Source: Macrolepiota albuminosa (lineage: Eukaryota; Basidiomycota; Agaricomycetes; Agaricales; Agaricaceae). Taken from it: DNA of 64,000 bases. Location: contig JAMWFC010000132.1 of assembly GCA_027475525.1 (NCBI GenBank), forward strand, positions 667,074 through 731,073, in the 5' to 3' direction. Both the position numbers and the translations under genes were made by a program. The notes under the pieces are model-generated. The model was not told the origin of the DNA and searched no databases. It was given only the letters and a program-made list of their open reading frames with translations. Within the stretch, counting starts at the first letter, position 1, and every line of letters starts with the position of its first letter. Shown here piece by piece: positions 1-10,561 of this stretch.

Positions 1-415
1 TATAGAGTGAGATTGTATATATGATGCAGACTGAAAAGGGGAGCAAAATGAAAAGGAAATTTTACCTAAAAAACAATTCTAAGTGACTCCTAGAGTGATC
101 TGGCATGATGCCCCTCCCTGAACCAGTAATCCTTTATAACTAGCATTCTTCAGCCCTCCCTGAATCCAAGGTCCCTCCTTGTCTGAGAATAAAGGCAATC
201 CAATTATGCAGAATAGCAGTGCGATGGCAATTTTGAAGAAAATCGAGCAGTTGGCAAAAGCTGATTGTATGAAAGCTAAGGTTGATTCCAGATGAAGGTA
301 AGAGATCCCAAAGCAGGACAATTGGTGAATGAAGGTTGAAAGAATGGAAATAAATGGAAAGATGCCGCGATGGTGTCCAAATATGATGTGCCATGAATAG
401 AAGCAGATGACCGTG

Positions 416-537
416 ATATGGGTGGGTGTTACAAAGAACACCACGCCGGGAAATGTCCCGCAAAACTGACCGAAAGATATGGGTGGGTGCTACAAAGAAC
501 ACCACGCCGGGAAATGTCCCGCAAAGCTGACCGAAAG
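416..537. repeat. Imperfect 61-bp tandem repeat, two copies
   Basis: Two adjacent copies of a 61-bp unit (416-476 and 477-537) differ at about two positions (TGTT/TGCT and AAAAC/AAAGC). Because the copies differ, this is probably a real tandem repeat, unlike the exact 77-bp duplications elsewhere. Confidence 0.85.
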
Positions 538-701
538 AATCTTGACAATAAAATGTCGAAAGAATTTTGATAATGCAGATTCAGACTGCATCGTTTTGTT
601 GTAGCTGACGATACAGCAATGACCTGCGAATATCAAAACCTCGTTGGAGGCGCTAGTGGTCCCGTTATGACTGGCGGTTAGACTCAGTGGAAAGGGCGGA
701 G

Positions 702-855
702 AATAGCATGTCTTCGCAGGTAAAGAAGACAAAAAAATTGTAAGTAATGTATATGTAAACCGCAACCAAAATGTTCCCAATAGCATGTCTTCGCAGGTAA
801 AGAAGACAAAAAAATTGTAAGTAATGTATATGTAAACCGCAACCAAAATGTTCCC
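702..855. repeat. Exact 77-bp tandem duplication
   Basis: Copies 702-778 and 779-855 are identical and directly adjacent. This is one of thirteen duplications of exactly this period in the window; I infer an assembly overlap. Confidence 0.9.
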
Positions 856-1323
856 ACGCTAACGCTGCAAGAGCGCACCTTCAACTCCTGACAGTTCTTC
901 TATACTGTCCGAGCTCTCATTCTGAAAAGATCAAGGCATATGAGGCTCTCCGCGATCAATAATCCGTTGGCTATCGTCGTCATTCTCATGTTCTGTAACG
1001 CCGCATTGAACAGTGCCACAAGTATTGTTATCTCCTGGAAAGCTTGGATCCTTACTCCTCCTGGAGGTGCCGAAGAGAGCTTCCGGCAAATCACCAATTG
1101 GGCAATCATCACGAAGGTGACCAGAGAACGAAAGTCCTCCTTCATAGACTGATCACTCATCTTAGTCTGCGGTTCTTCTTTCTCAAACGACAATTGGGGA
1201 TGGAATGCTGGTGAATCATCGATTAATCGCTATTCAGCGGGTTTAGGTGGTAAATTGTGTTAACCAATCGCATTATCTAGATCTATCGGTGCTGGATTCT
1301 TTATGATCGTTCCCTCTTACCAG

Positions 1324-2166
1324 TGGCCCTCTCTATCATACTTTGGTTCGGTGGTACTGCATGCACAATTGCTACCATTTATTTCGAGAGTATCTCCAAA
1401 GAGCATGCTCTGGCAGATACAAAGACGGTGGTACTGCATGCACAATTGCTACCATTTATTTCGAGAGTATCTCCAAAGAGCATGCTCTGGCAGATACAAA
1501 GACGCTCTACCCATTCTCGGTCTCGTTCTGGGCATCCACAATCGTGTTAAATATCATTACTACCAGTGCGTACGTGGCTTCTGCTCCGAAGGAAGATTAT
1601 TCATCAATAGCACAGCGTTGATTGTTCTGCCCATATGGAAAGCATCTCACAATGCCGAGAAATTTGGTTTCCAAGCCGTATCCAGTGGCACCAACAGAAT
1701 GAGATTCATCATGCATGTCATTATAGAATCCGGCTTGTTATACACCATGGTCGCTTTCATGACGTTTGTGACATATACTACAAAAAGTAACGCGTTGTAT
1801 ATTATGTCTAATTCAGTACGTCGTGTGCTTTCTCTCTTTTGATTTTTGTGAGTAATATCACATTCTCAGTTAGTCCCTATTGCCGGTATTGCGTTCAATC
1901 TCATCATTATCAGAACATCTCGGGAAGAACAGGAAGGTACTTCCAATCGCTCAACCCTGTCTACCTTCTCTGCTGCCCATCCCGCCGTGAGACTCTATAC
2001 AATAGGCAATTGTCGTTTCAAGAATGTAGAAAATACTCAAAACGACCAGATTCACGTCACAGTTTCGCAGAGTACTAGACGTGATTCTTCTTCTAGGACA
2101 CATGCTGATTATCTTCATCATAACAGCTCTGATGTCAAGACAATGAGGGCGATAGCAGCATACTAA
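1324..2166 (+). CDS. C-terminal part of a fungal 7-TM membrane protein
   Basis: This is the 3' part of a spliced gene for a hydrophobic multi-pass protein of a kind very common in Agaricomycetes (uncharacterised, receptor-like). Exons read as 1324-1565, 1616-1815 and 1870-2166, with GTGCGT and GTACGT donors and CAG acceptors; all phases match and the frame ends at TAA 2164-2166. Visible membrane segments include VALSIILWFGG, FSVSFWASTIVLNIITT, IIESGLLYTMVAFMTF and LVPIAGIAFNLIIIRTS, followed by a hydrophilic tail. The first exon is open only if one copy of the 77-bp duplication at 1350-1503 is removed. The N-terminal exons were not found upstream, so the gene is either truncated or its start lies in the unresolved flank. 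Function unknown; a role in signalling would be a guess. Confidence 0.6.
1350..1503. repeat. Exact 77-bp tandem duplication inside the 7-TM gene
   Basis: Copies 1350-1426 and 1427-1503 are identical. Deleting one copy joins the segments ending HALADTK and starting TLYPFSVSFW in one frame, which argues that the duplication is artificial. Confidence 0.9.
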
Positions 2167-2598
2167 AGAATTAGATGCAAATATGAGTTGGTCATAGTAA
2201 ATGATTTCTACATCGTACAGCGAATTTTTGTGTAACAAGTGGATTGTGTAATGTGGACGCGATTCAGCAGATACTGACATCATAGTTCCTTCGTTATAGT
2301 AGCGATGATAAGTGAGGTTGAAATTGGACAAAACTAGAACAAGACCTGCACTGATTAAAGTGAGGTATGGGCTGGGTTTAGACCCAGTTGGACATTTTGA
2401 TTATGTTACATGTGTCACCAGTGGCGACCCCGAAACAACCCAATTTTTCTATGGTACAACTCACTGAAACCCCCCACTTGCGGGATTATTCTGCTTTGGC
2501 TAGATTTGGCTGTTCTCCTTTGGCAGGGGGAACTCGCCGTTCGATAACTCTTGGACTCAACAGTCATATTTTCTTTTCTGCATCATGGAAGGACGTAT
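2167..2598. other. Non-coding or unassigned host flank
   Basis: AT-rich sequence downstream of the 7-TM remnant up to the LTR of G1. I see no recognisable gene. Confidence 0.4.
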
Positions 2599-3517
2599 TG
2601 ATGCGAAATGAAAGTTTACTTATATTGTAAAGTAGCCTTAACGGAATAAGACTAGACTTTTAAATAAGTCAACTTAACTTCACTAAGATCGTGGGGCTTA
2701 GTTACGCGCACGCACACTCCGTAAAGTAGTGTTGTTATAATTTTTATTGATTTTAAAATTGTAATGCAAATCAAAATTCACACTAAAATTTGGGAATCAA
2801 ATAGTATTAATTACTAATAAAACCCGAAGTCAACTATTATGCGGCTGGCCTAAGATGTCCGCTCCCTGGGGACTCCGAGCCGTGGCAAGTGCGTTGCTTG
2901 CCCGACTCCCCCAAATTCCCCTCCTCTTTATACTGCCTCCTTCGACGCACGGACCGTCGAATCCCTCGTGTATTTTTATGTTGTGCGCACGACTGGCGCT
3001 CGGCGTAGCGTTGTACCGGGTCTGGACCTCGGTTGCTGTTTGTGCCGGCGCTTGGCGTCGTGGCTAAAGGTTCGTCCATCTTTTTCTTCGGCTCTTCCTA
3101 CCCTTCTAACTCTTTGGTTATCCTTCTTCCTTCTTTTGCCAGAGCGGCCTGTCGTGGTTGCGTGGTCGTGGTACAACGTGTCGAGGTGCTGAGGACGAGG
3201 CTCATCGTTGTTTCCAATGGTACGTCGTCACTCGGGGATAGTTCTTTTTGATGGTTGATGCCGGATCTGACTGCCGAGCACCGCCACTGTCGGCTATCCC
3301 CTTTGATCGGATATTCGGCGCATCTCTACTTGGCTGTTTACGTGCTGGGTTCGTCGTTTTTACACGTCGTGAGGCTTTTTTTTTTTGAGGTGAAGGCTCC
3401 CGCGTCTACAGTTTTCGACGCCTGCTTACAGTTTTCAGCAGATAACCGTTTGGTTTGTTTGTTTTTAGGGAGCCTTTCTTGTCTTTCTTATGCCTCGATT
3501 TAGAGGCATTCGTATCA
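2599..3517 (-). repeat. 3' LTR of G1
   Basis: Identical to 12252-13170 by eye over 919 bp. The boundary is set where the two copies stop matching, at TGATGCG on the left and CGTATCA on the right. Confidence 0.92.
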
Positions 3518-3529
3518 CCTCCCCCACAC
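3518..3529 (-). other. Polypurine tract of G1
   Basis: On the minus strand the sequence directly before the 3' LTR reads GTGTGGGGGAGG, a typical primer for plus-strand DNA synthesis. Confidence 0.7.
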
Positions 3530-3734
3530 TATGTAATGACTGTCCTCAGTCATCGTAAACCAGCCTGGTGAGCCCAGCCTTTCCATTTTCAATTTTCTCC
3601 GAGCCAAAGTCTTAAAATTTGTCTTCCGTATCTGCAGTAGATAGAGAATAAAATTTTTCGCTTTTCCCTCTCCTGAGTCGTTCGATCATACCCGTACCAG
3701 CTTAAAACGACGATGCCTGCCCTCATTCCTGAGC

Positions 3735-5014
3735 ATGGCTCCTTCCGGTGTCCCCACTGCTCCTCGCAAGTCTGCAAACGCTAGACCGCGTCCTCAAGTC
3801 GTCATTTCGACCCCTCCAAAGCCACCTGCTCCGCCTCCCCAGCCTGCGCCTGTTCCGACGGATTTTTATGGCTTGTTCCAGCGCGCTGTCAAGCGCGATG
3901 GCAACAAGGTTATAACGTCCGTGTTCAAGTACCCATGGTTCGCAGAGGCTGCAATTGGCCTCTGTGCCACTGCCAGGTCTTTTCCTGGAACACCTGCCGA
4001 CCGTGCTCGGTTCTTAGGTGGCGCTGGCTGGGTCTGTTCTTCTTTTTCCCTCTTCCCCCTTCCGTCTGATGCTTTTCACAGCGTTTTGCTGATGAGAGCA
4101 CCTTTGGTCGTCTCTCTGAACAGAGAGGTCTTTGCGAGACTCTCTCCGGCATCCTTCCCTTACTTGATCGCAGTGCCGCTGATGATTCGGGCGACGTGAA
4201 GGCATTCTTTTCCTTCGTTGACGCTTTCCTCGTCGTTGCACAGAACGAAAAACTTAGGAAGGAGCGCGAGGAGGTAAGTTCCCCTTTCAGTTCCTCTACT
4301 TGTAATCCTGATTCTTTTGCTACAGGTACTGCGTCGCGCACAGGACAAAGATGTCGAGATGCTCGGTACGCCTACTCCGCGCCCCGCAAAACGCCGTGCT
4401 AACGTAAGTTCTAGCTCGCAAGCTTGACTTAGTTGTGCGTCGCTTGGACACGCTGACGTTGTCTCTTCCCCCTCCTCAGGTCGAGCCCGAGGGGAAACCA
4501 AGGGCAAAGAAACTCAGGGTGCATCCATCACTTGGTGCGTTCCCTTTGTTATCTTTCGTTGTCCCTTTTCTCATCCTTCTTGTCACCCAGCTAGCCATGT
4601 TCCTGGTAGCGAGGCAGCACTGGCGCTACTTTCCGAGGTGGACCAGGTCTTGGACGCGGTCCAACTGGCTGACGACGACGACTCCGTTCCTCAAGCTGAA
4701 CTTCAGAGGCACTGCGACGCGGTCGACGTAGCTGCACAGCTTCAACTTTACCAGCTTGACATCGTGCTGCAGACCTTCAAGATGATCTCCGAACGCCGTG
4801 CGCGTCTCAGCAAGGTTCTTGGTCCCTCTGAGGTTGACCAAGCTGGCTCGTTGCTCCACGCGCTTCAGGTCTCCTTGCCAGTATGTCCTTACTTCTTTTC
4901 TATTGTCAGGTCTTATTACTTTTTCTGTTTGTTTCACAGTCCGGTAACGACGACTCCGATATTGAATTTCAGGACCTCCCGCAGGACGCAACCGAAGACG
5001 CCGTGGCGGTATAA
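3735..5014 (+). CDS. Spliced antisense accessory gene of G1 (324 residues)
   Basis: A six-exon gene lies between pol and the 3' LTR of G1, on the opposite strand to gag-pol. Exons read 3735-4031, 4082-4273, 4326-4403, 4480-4534, 4591-4868 and 4940-5014; every intron has GT...AG ends (two with GTAAGT), all phases join, and the frame ends at TAA. The predicted protein has a proline-rich N-terminus, a central helical part, two basic NLS-like tracts (PRPAKRRAN, KPRAKKLR), a helical region rich in Leu, Asp and Gln, and an acidic tail (DDSDIEFQD). I see no membrane segment, cysteine motif or known domain. An upstream ATG at 3713 opens a short overlapping frame. A decayed homologue occupies the matching place in the G1-like relic (35053-36005). 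Function unknown; nuclear location is an inference from the basic tracts. Confidence 0.7.
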
Positions 5015-5714
5015 AAGACTTCCTCGTTGCAAACACCGATTCTGTGTTTGCCTAGTTTAGTCTCAATATAATCCCCCCCCTTCCCTCTTTACTTCGTAGT
5101 ACCCCAATATATTCCTTAAGTCCGAAACGTGCGATGTTTAAGTTTTTGATTGATAACCACACGTTTCGTTCTTTTCTTCGGAATTTTATTTTATTCCCCC
5201 CCCCTGGGGCTCGAACTCTCGACACACCGTCTCCCCATGCTTTTTCCTCAGTTTCAAACTTGAACGCTCACTATTTTTAGTCAACGTTTTTAGTTCTTTG
5301 CTGGGTTCGAACTCGCACGTTGGCCTGCTATGCCCATGTCTACGTAGACCTTTTATCCCCTGCCTGGTTTCGAACTCGCGCGTTGACGTATTGTGTCAAC
5401 GCTCGACTCTTTCTTAGACCACGGGTTAGGTTCGTACTAGAACGTCGGCGCCTTAAATCCTTATTAAACCATAACCTTTTAGTTTTTAACTCGCACATTA
5501 GCACTTTTGTGCTCATGTCCCATTGTAAACTTAATTAGTTATGGTCTTAAATCAAGGATCTTTTCTGTATTTGAGTGGTAGCCAGTCTTAGACTAGTACT
5601 TTTCTTGAGTGCCTCTTCCTACTGACCACCTTTTTCTCCTTATACTGTTAAATCCTGCCTGGGCCTGAACTATTGTTATTTCTTTTTAGAAATATAGTTC
5701 ATCTTTTCTGGATT
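5015..5714. other. Spacer between convergent genes, with repeated GGTTCGAACTC-like cores
   Basis: This 0.7-kb spacer separates the 3' ends of the antisense gene and pol. A core close to GGTTCGAACTC recurs near 5208, 5304, 5367 and 5428 within degenerate repeats roughly 60-95 bp apart. The core resembles the B box of RNA polymerase III promoters, but I see no matching A boxes or tRNA folds. The rest is T- and C-rich with no gene. Confidence 0.5.
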
Positions 5715-8700
5715 TTAATCAGTTGGAGACAGACCCAACTCCTGGTCAGTGGGCTCATGGAGCCTTACTGTGCCAAAGGAGATGTCCTTGGTGATTAGCT
5801 CTGTAGGTTTTCGTAGTTCTTCCCTTAGCTCTTTTAGCTTAGCAGGTGTAATATCCACCCACTTCTCTATGCCTTGAGGCAAGATCAGCTTTTTACGAGC
5901 CTTGTAAGGTACAACTCGAAAAGCAGCTACCCGTGCTTGCCAAACTGACCCATCTAGTTCTGCTACAATGTAGTTACCACCCTGAGTCTTGGCAATTACT
6001 ACCATAGGCCCATGGAATCGTGGCAACATCTTAGCACTGAATGAACTTTCTGTAGTCATGTTTTTGACTAGTACCAAGTCTAATGGTTTAAAATTGAAGT
6101 CTTTGATTGAGCTTTTATGCTCTTCTGCAAACTTCAATGCCCACTGGAGCTTAGCCTTCCCAACTCTCTCTCTCATTTCCTCCACATGTTGATGGTGTTT
6201 GGCTAGAGCTCTAGCACGATATCCAATCAACTCCCCTGTAGTCAGAGGTCCCTCTGGTAGTTCTACCAACCAGGTGGCCTCTGCTAGATCCAAGGGTAGA
6301 GTAGGATGTGCACCAGTGACCATGAAGTATGGTGAGCATCCAAACCTCTGCCTAATGGTTATCCTGTCACTCCACATTACATGGTAGAAGAACCAGAACC
6401 ATTTAGTGCGATCCTCACAGGCCTTGAACAAAGCTTGCCTGACATCCCAATGAGGTCTTTCAATTCTACCATTAGCTGGTGAGTTGTAAGGGGAGATAGT
6501 AATACCTCTAATCCCATACTTCTTTTCCAACCAGGCAGTGACCTGCTTGAACTGTCCAGCATTATCTGTGATGATTTCTGCAATGCAGCCCCAGCGGCAA
6601 ATCACATCTTCAAACAACCATTGACCAATGGTCTTATGGTTCTCCTTCCTCAGGGGTCTACCTTCCATCCAAGAAGACAAGGCACACCTGCCATGTACTA
6701 TGTACTTACAGCCATTGGAGGCTGGTGTCATGTGCATGGTATCAATGTGAATTGTTTGGAAGATGGAAGGAGTATAAGTTACAGTTGGTTCTCTGTTGAC
6801 TACTGTCTTTTGTCTGATTTGACAATTGTGACAAGTCCCAACATACCACTGCACATCCCCTTCAATGCCAGGCCACCAGAAGCGCTCCTGTATAAGCATT
6901 TTGGTGGCATAGGCTCCCCTATGTCCTAAGGCATCATGGGCTGATTTAAGCATGAACATTCGTCTATCAATTTGGACTACTAGTTTATGTTTCTCCTCAT
7001 GACAGCGCTTATACAATCTCCCTTTCTTGTCAAAGAAGAATTGCCTAGCAAACTTCTTAAACTTCTCTAGATCCCAGCCTTGTAGATTCTTGGGTTCTGT
7101 ACCTGGGTCTTGCAACCAACTCTGAACAGTGGGTAGCAGATTATCCCAGTCTTCACCCTCACTACCTTTCCTGTGTTCTAGGTAGGTTTGTGTGTCCTCT
7201 ACTCTGACTTCTTGGTCTTCCACTGGTAACAGAGGCATGGTCATAGCTAATACTGCTACTGGGTTCATGCTTGTTCCTGGGGTTTGACTCAAGATGCCAT
7301 CCCTAAGCTCCTGCTCTTGGGACCTGGCTCTACAAAGTTCTTGCTCAAAGTCTGATACTTCAGTAGCTACCATGTTTAGATAGCCACCTCTAGTGTCAAT
7401 TTGATCTGCAAACTCTTCAAGTTCCAAAGGTTCCCAACCCTCCCAACCAGGTATATTATTGATCTTGTCTGGATACTCATAGTTCATAGACTTGGGTTCA
7501 TCCATTAACTCAGGATCAACTGGTGGGTACTCCTCATCTCCTGGTTGTTTAGGCCGTCTTGACAATCCATCCACACTGAATGTTTTGCCTGGCACATGCC
7601 TTAAGGTAAAGTGGTAGAGTAGGACATTCTCAATCCATCTCATGATGGTGGCATTGGGTCCTACTCCAGGATTTCCTAGCATCCCTTTAAGATACTTGGC
7701 ATCTGTCTCTATCACTAGTTTTCTACAACCAACTAGCCAATGCTTGTTGGCTAGCAGAGATCTCATGAGACCATACAGCTCTCTTTTTGGTTGAGAAAAT
7801 CTAGCTTCTCTCTCATTCAGGGTGATAGATCCTAACTTGGCACAAGTGCGCATTTTAGGATTGTCTGGGTCTTCTTGGAAGATTCCAAAACCTACTGCCA
7901 TCCAGGATGTATCCACTGACAGAACTACTGCACCTCCTGACTCATAGTCAATGGGTTTTAAAGGAGCACTTTCTGCTAGCAACTTTTTCATTTGTGCCAT
8001 TGCAGAGCGCTGTTCTTCTCCCCAAGTAAAAGGTACATTATTCTGAGTAAGTTTATTGATAGGTGCTGCTACCTTAGCATAATCCTTGATAAAGGATCTA
8101 AAGGTACCACAGGTCCCTAAGAATGACTTTACTTCATGTTTATCCCTGCAGTCACCCCATCCCATCACTATGGCAAATCTCTTGGTCTCTGGCTTCTGCC
8201 CTTCATAAGAGCATCTATGGCCAACAACCACAATCTCATCTGCACATACTACTGACTTCTTTCCAGAGAAAGTCCCTCCTGCATATTTGATTCTTTGTAA
8301 CACTCTATTCACATTGAGTAGGTGTTCCCATACAAATCTCCTAATGCCTGGATTCTCTGGTATGACTTCACAGCTACCATCTGGCAACTCATATCTATGA
8401 GGTGGCCCTCTGACTGGTACATCATCAATGTATGGCCAAGTTACATGTGGTATCTCATCCTTCAAGATGAATGTAATATCATCATGGAAGATAGGCACTG
8501 AATTTGTCCATCCCATTGGTAAGGTAACCAACCTCAGAGCACCAAATGGTGTCTGGAATGTAGTATAATCTCTAGAGCGCACATCTAGTACTCTCTCATC
8601 ATATCCTACATACAAGTCAAAGATTCCTCCACAAGCCCTGCCTGAGAAGTGACTAGCTAATTCCTCAGTTGCTGGTGGCAACCCAGAATGTGCTATGGTC

Positions 8701-9539
8701 ACTTTATTCAAAGGCTCCAAGCTATGGACTATCCTCAAGCTTTCACCATCCTTCTTTAACACTGTAAACCATTGGGAGCGATATGAGGAGTTAGAGGGCT
8801 CATAGACCCCTGCCTCAATCTTCTGCTTTATCATTTGGCAGATTCTATCCCTAAGGCCTGGGGCAATAGGAATGTTCTTCAACACCCAAGGGGTGTGAGG
8901 TATTACTGGCATGATTACTGGAGGGAAGAATTCCTCCTTCAGCCTTCCTCTTTGAGCATCATCCCATGCAAAAGCCTGGTTTTGCAGCATCATAAGGTGA
9001 TGTACTGCTTTCATCTCCTCTGGCCAAAGAAAACCATCACCATGGGCTTGGTCAATGACTTCTTTGCACTCAGCTGTGTATCTCCCTGTGGGTTTGAACT
9101 CTGGTGGATTGGGATCCAACTGAGGCATGTCTGCCAGTGGGTCTCCAGTAATGCACCTTTCAATTCTAAACTCCTCAGGTGAGGTACCTAGTACAGGCTT
9201 AACTTTTCTAGCCACAGGTTTGTATTTCTTAGAAAATACTTGGGCAGTCTCCCCCACACCTGCTTTTGACTCTAAGTTTTCCTCTTGTACTAGCAGCTCC
9301 TCAAGACTGTCAGGTATCTGAGCTAAATGCCCATTCAAATATGCTGACAATGTCTTCTGCTCCTTCTCTTCACACTCCTTGCTTGCTGTAAAAGCATGCA
9401 AGTACACATCTCTCAACTCTTCCTGACTGAATTTACTATGTTCCATAGAATATCCAGTCACCACAATCTCCCCTTCCTGAGTCTCAGCAAGACTTATTGC
9501 AATCTCTCCCTGGTCTGTAACCAGTTCCTCGAGACTCAA
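5715..9539 (-). CDS. Pol of G1: reverse transcriptase, RNase H, integrase
   Basis: A 1274-codon open frame. In order: an N-terminal linker; RT with the catalytic box YIDD at about residue 370, preceded by FQTPFGALRLVTLPMGWTNS; RNase H at about 560-680 with LSVDTSW and ETDAKYLKGM; the integrase zinc finger (HDALGH ... CHNC) near 865; and the integrase core with HIDTMHM, ITDNAGQF and NGRIERPHW supplying D, D and E. No chromodomain follows. It copies element RNA to DNA and inserts it. The frame starts at a TTG, overlapping the protease stop by four bases (TTGA) in the -1 frame. There is no ATG at the boundary, so expression probably depends on frameshifting or reinitiation. No inactivating change seen. 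Confidence 0.9.
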   Translation of the reverse strand: MSLEELVTDQGEIAISLAETQEGEIVVTGYSMEHSKFSQEELRDVYLHAFTASKECEEKEQKTLSAYLNGHLAQIPDSLEELLVQEENLESKAGVGETAQVFSKKYKPVARKVKPVLGTSPEEFRIERCITGDPLADMPQLDPNPPEFKPTGRYTAECKEVIDQAHGDGFLWPEEMKAVHHLMMLQNQAFAWDDAQRGRLKEEFFPPVIMPVIPHTPWVLKNIPIAPGLRDRICQMIKQKIEAGVYEPSNSSYRSQWFTVLKKDGESLRIVHSLEPLNKVTIAHSGLPPATEELASHFSGRACGGIFDLYVGYDERVLDVRSRDYTTFQTPFGALRLVTLPMGWTNSVPIFHDDITFILKDEIPHVTWPYIDDVPVRGPPHRYELPDGSCEVIPENPGIRRFVWEHLLNVNRVLQRIKYAGGTFSGKKSVVCADEIVVVGHRCSYEGQKPETKRFAIVMGWGDCRDKHEVKSFLGTCGTFRSFIKDYAKVAAPINKLTQNNVPFTWGEEQRSAMAQMKKLLAESAPLKPIDYESGGAVVLSVDTSWMAVGFGIFQEDPDNPKMRTCAKLGSITLNEREARFSQPKRELYGLMRSLLANKHWLVGCRKLVIETDAKYLKGMLGNPGVGPNATIMRWIENVLLYHFTLRHVPGKTFSVDGLSRRPKQPGDEEYPPVDPELMDEPKSMNYEYPDKINNIPGWEGWEPLELEEFADQIDTRGGYLNMVATEVSDFEQELCRARSQEQELRDGILSQTPGTSMNPVAVLAMTMPLLPVEDQEVRVEDTQTYLEHRKGSEGEDWDNLLPTVQSWLQDPGTEPKNLQGWDLEKFKKFARQFFFDKKGRLYKRCHEEKHKLVVQIDRRMFMLKSAHDALGHRGAYATKMLIQERFWWPGIEGDVQWYVGTCHNCQIRQKTVVNREPTVTYTPSIFQTIHIDTMHMTPASNGCKYIVHGRCALSSWMEGRPLRKENHKTIGQWLFEDVICRWGCIAEIITDNAGQFKQVTAWLEKKYGIRGITISPYNSPANGRIERPHWDVRQALFKACEDRTKWFWFFYHVMWSDRITIRQRFGCSPYFMVTGAHPTLPLDLAEATWLVELPEGPLTTGELIGYRARALAKHHQHVEEMRERVGKAKLQWALKFAEEHKSSIKDFNFKPLDLVLVKNMTTESSFSAKMLPRFHGPMVVIAKTQGGNYIVAELDGSVWQARVAAFRVVPYKARKKLILPQGIEKWVDITPAKLKELREELRKPTELITKDISFGTVRLHEPTDQELGLSPTD

Positions 9540-10561
9540 AATTTTGCTTCACTCTCCCTAGCAGCCCCTGCCTTTGGCATTTTGCCTCTTTCAATAGTAG
9601 GCAGGGCAGTTCGACGACCTGTATTAGGGTCTCGAATGGTGATGATGGCGCTGCCATCCTGCAAGTTTTGAATGTTGCTTTCTGTCAAGGTGTCAAATGG
9701 ACGACCCAATAAGACAGTATAAGCAGGACTCTCAAAAATATGCACTTGTAGATAGATAGTGAACCCTTCTGCAAAAGTGAATGGCACATTACGTGCTAAA
9801 CCAACAGATTCATTCACTTGCTGATTGGCACTCTCCATCCTCAGCCTAATGTCTGGATCCCAAGTCAATCCTAGATTGAGAGCCTCTCTTAAAGCCATGC
9901 AGACTATTTGAGATCCACTATCTAGAATTGCCTCTGCTCTTCCCTTTTGATTGACAACTGGGTTGAGAGATCTCAGAACCTGCAACTCCCTGGCTACATA
10001 TACCACTACTGGCTTTTCTCCTGTTGGGATATTTTCCAAGTAAGTGGCAACACAATCCTGGTGCACTACTGCACCAGTAGGCAAGCCAGATTGTGTTCCA
10101 TCTGCAATGAAGTAGGTGGCCATAGGTAGATCATTAACATCTACCTTGTTAGGCTCTTTCTCCACTGCTGTCAGGTGTTGAGTAGCTGTCCTAGGAATAT
10201 TGGGTTCCTTAGGCCTGGGAGGCTTTGGTACCAACTTTTGTACCATGACCTCCCTCAAACCAGGTGCCACATCCAGAAGTTCTCTGGTGGTTAGTGGCAC
10301 TGGTACCTCCCACAGCTTCTCAACCATCTTCTCCAGCTCCTTCCTAGTTCCCTGAATGGAACTCCTACCAGTGTCCTGCACTGGTACCTCCTGCCTCTCA
10401 TTCAAAGCTGGCACCTTTTCAAAAGGTAAGTCCAACTTGGGTGCCACTTTGGGTGGAATCCTCAAAGTTAGCTTTTCTTTCCAGGAATTTTGTGGCTGCC
10501 TCTCTGGAAATGTGGGTATCCCTGGTGGAGCTTCCCTCACTTCCTTCCTTGAGCTCCTCAA
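9536..10561 (-). CDS. Aspartic protease frame of G1
   Basis: A 341-codon frame between gag and pol. The N-terminal 150 residues are proline- and charge-rich with no known domain. The protease follows, with EAILDSGSQIVCM as the catalytic D-S-G loop and YTVLLGRPFD as the flap-distal LLGRP motif usual in retropepsins. It would process Gag and Pol inside virus-like particles. It overlaps gag and pol by TTGA at each end, both times in the -1 frame relative to the upstream gene, and lacks an ATG at its start. DSG is followed by Ser rather than the commoner Ala, a known variant in this clade. Confidence 0.8.
   Translation of the reverse strand: MRSSRKEVREAPPGIPTFPERQPQNSWKEKLTLRIPPKVAPKLDLPFEKVPALNERQEVPVQDTGRSSIQGTRKELEKMVEKLWEVPVPLTTRELLDVAPGLREVMVQKLVPKPPRPKEPNIPRTATQHLTAVEKEPNKVDVNDLPMATYFIADGTQSGLPTGAVVHQDCVATYLENIPTGEKPVVVYVARELQVLRSLNPVVNQKGRAEAILDSGSQIVCMALREALNLGLTWDPDIRLRMESANQQVNESVGLARNVPFTFAEGFTIYLQVHIFESPAYTVLLGRPFDTLTESNIQNLQDGSAIITIRDPNTGRRTALPTIERGKMPKAGAARESEAKF

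Larger units (their letters stand above)
1..1323. other. Host flank, no gene assigned
   Basis: No gene could be assigned with confidence. On the minus strand there are modest open stretches (about 490-846 and 900-1193). The second begins with ATG codons at its right edge and has a hydrophobic stretch, KEDFRSLVTFVMIAQLV, that could be the first membrane segment of a spliced membrane protein. The reverse direction at 940-1152 is also open and hydrophobic, so strand cannot be decided. The stretch also holds an imperfect 61-bp tandem repeat and an exact 77-bp tandem duplication, described separately. Confidence 0.25.

Noticed and set aside
900..1193. A minus-strand membrane protein gene next to the 7-TM remnant
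   Set aside because: Both strands are open and hydrophobic here and no downstream exons could be joined with confidence, so no gene was called.
2837..3251. Overlapping open frames inside the G1 LTR, repeated at 12490-12904
   Set aside because: They are present on both strands, have no protein-like pattern and lie within LTR sequence that is regulatory; treated as chance.
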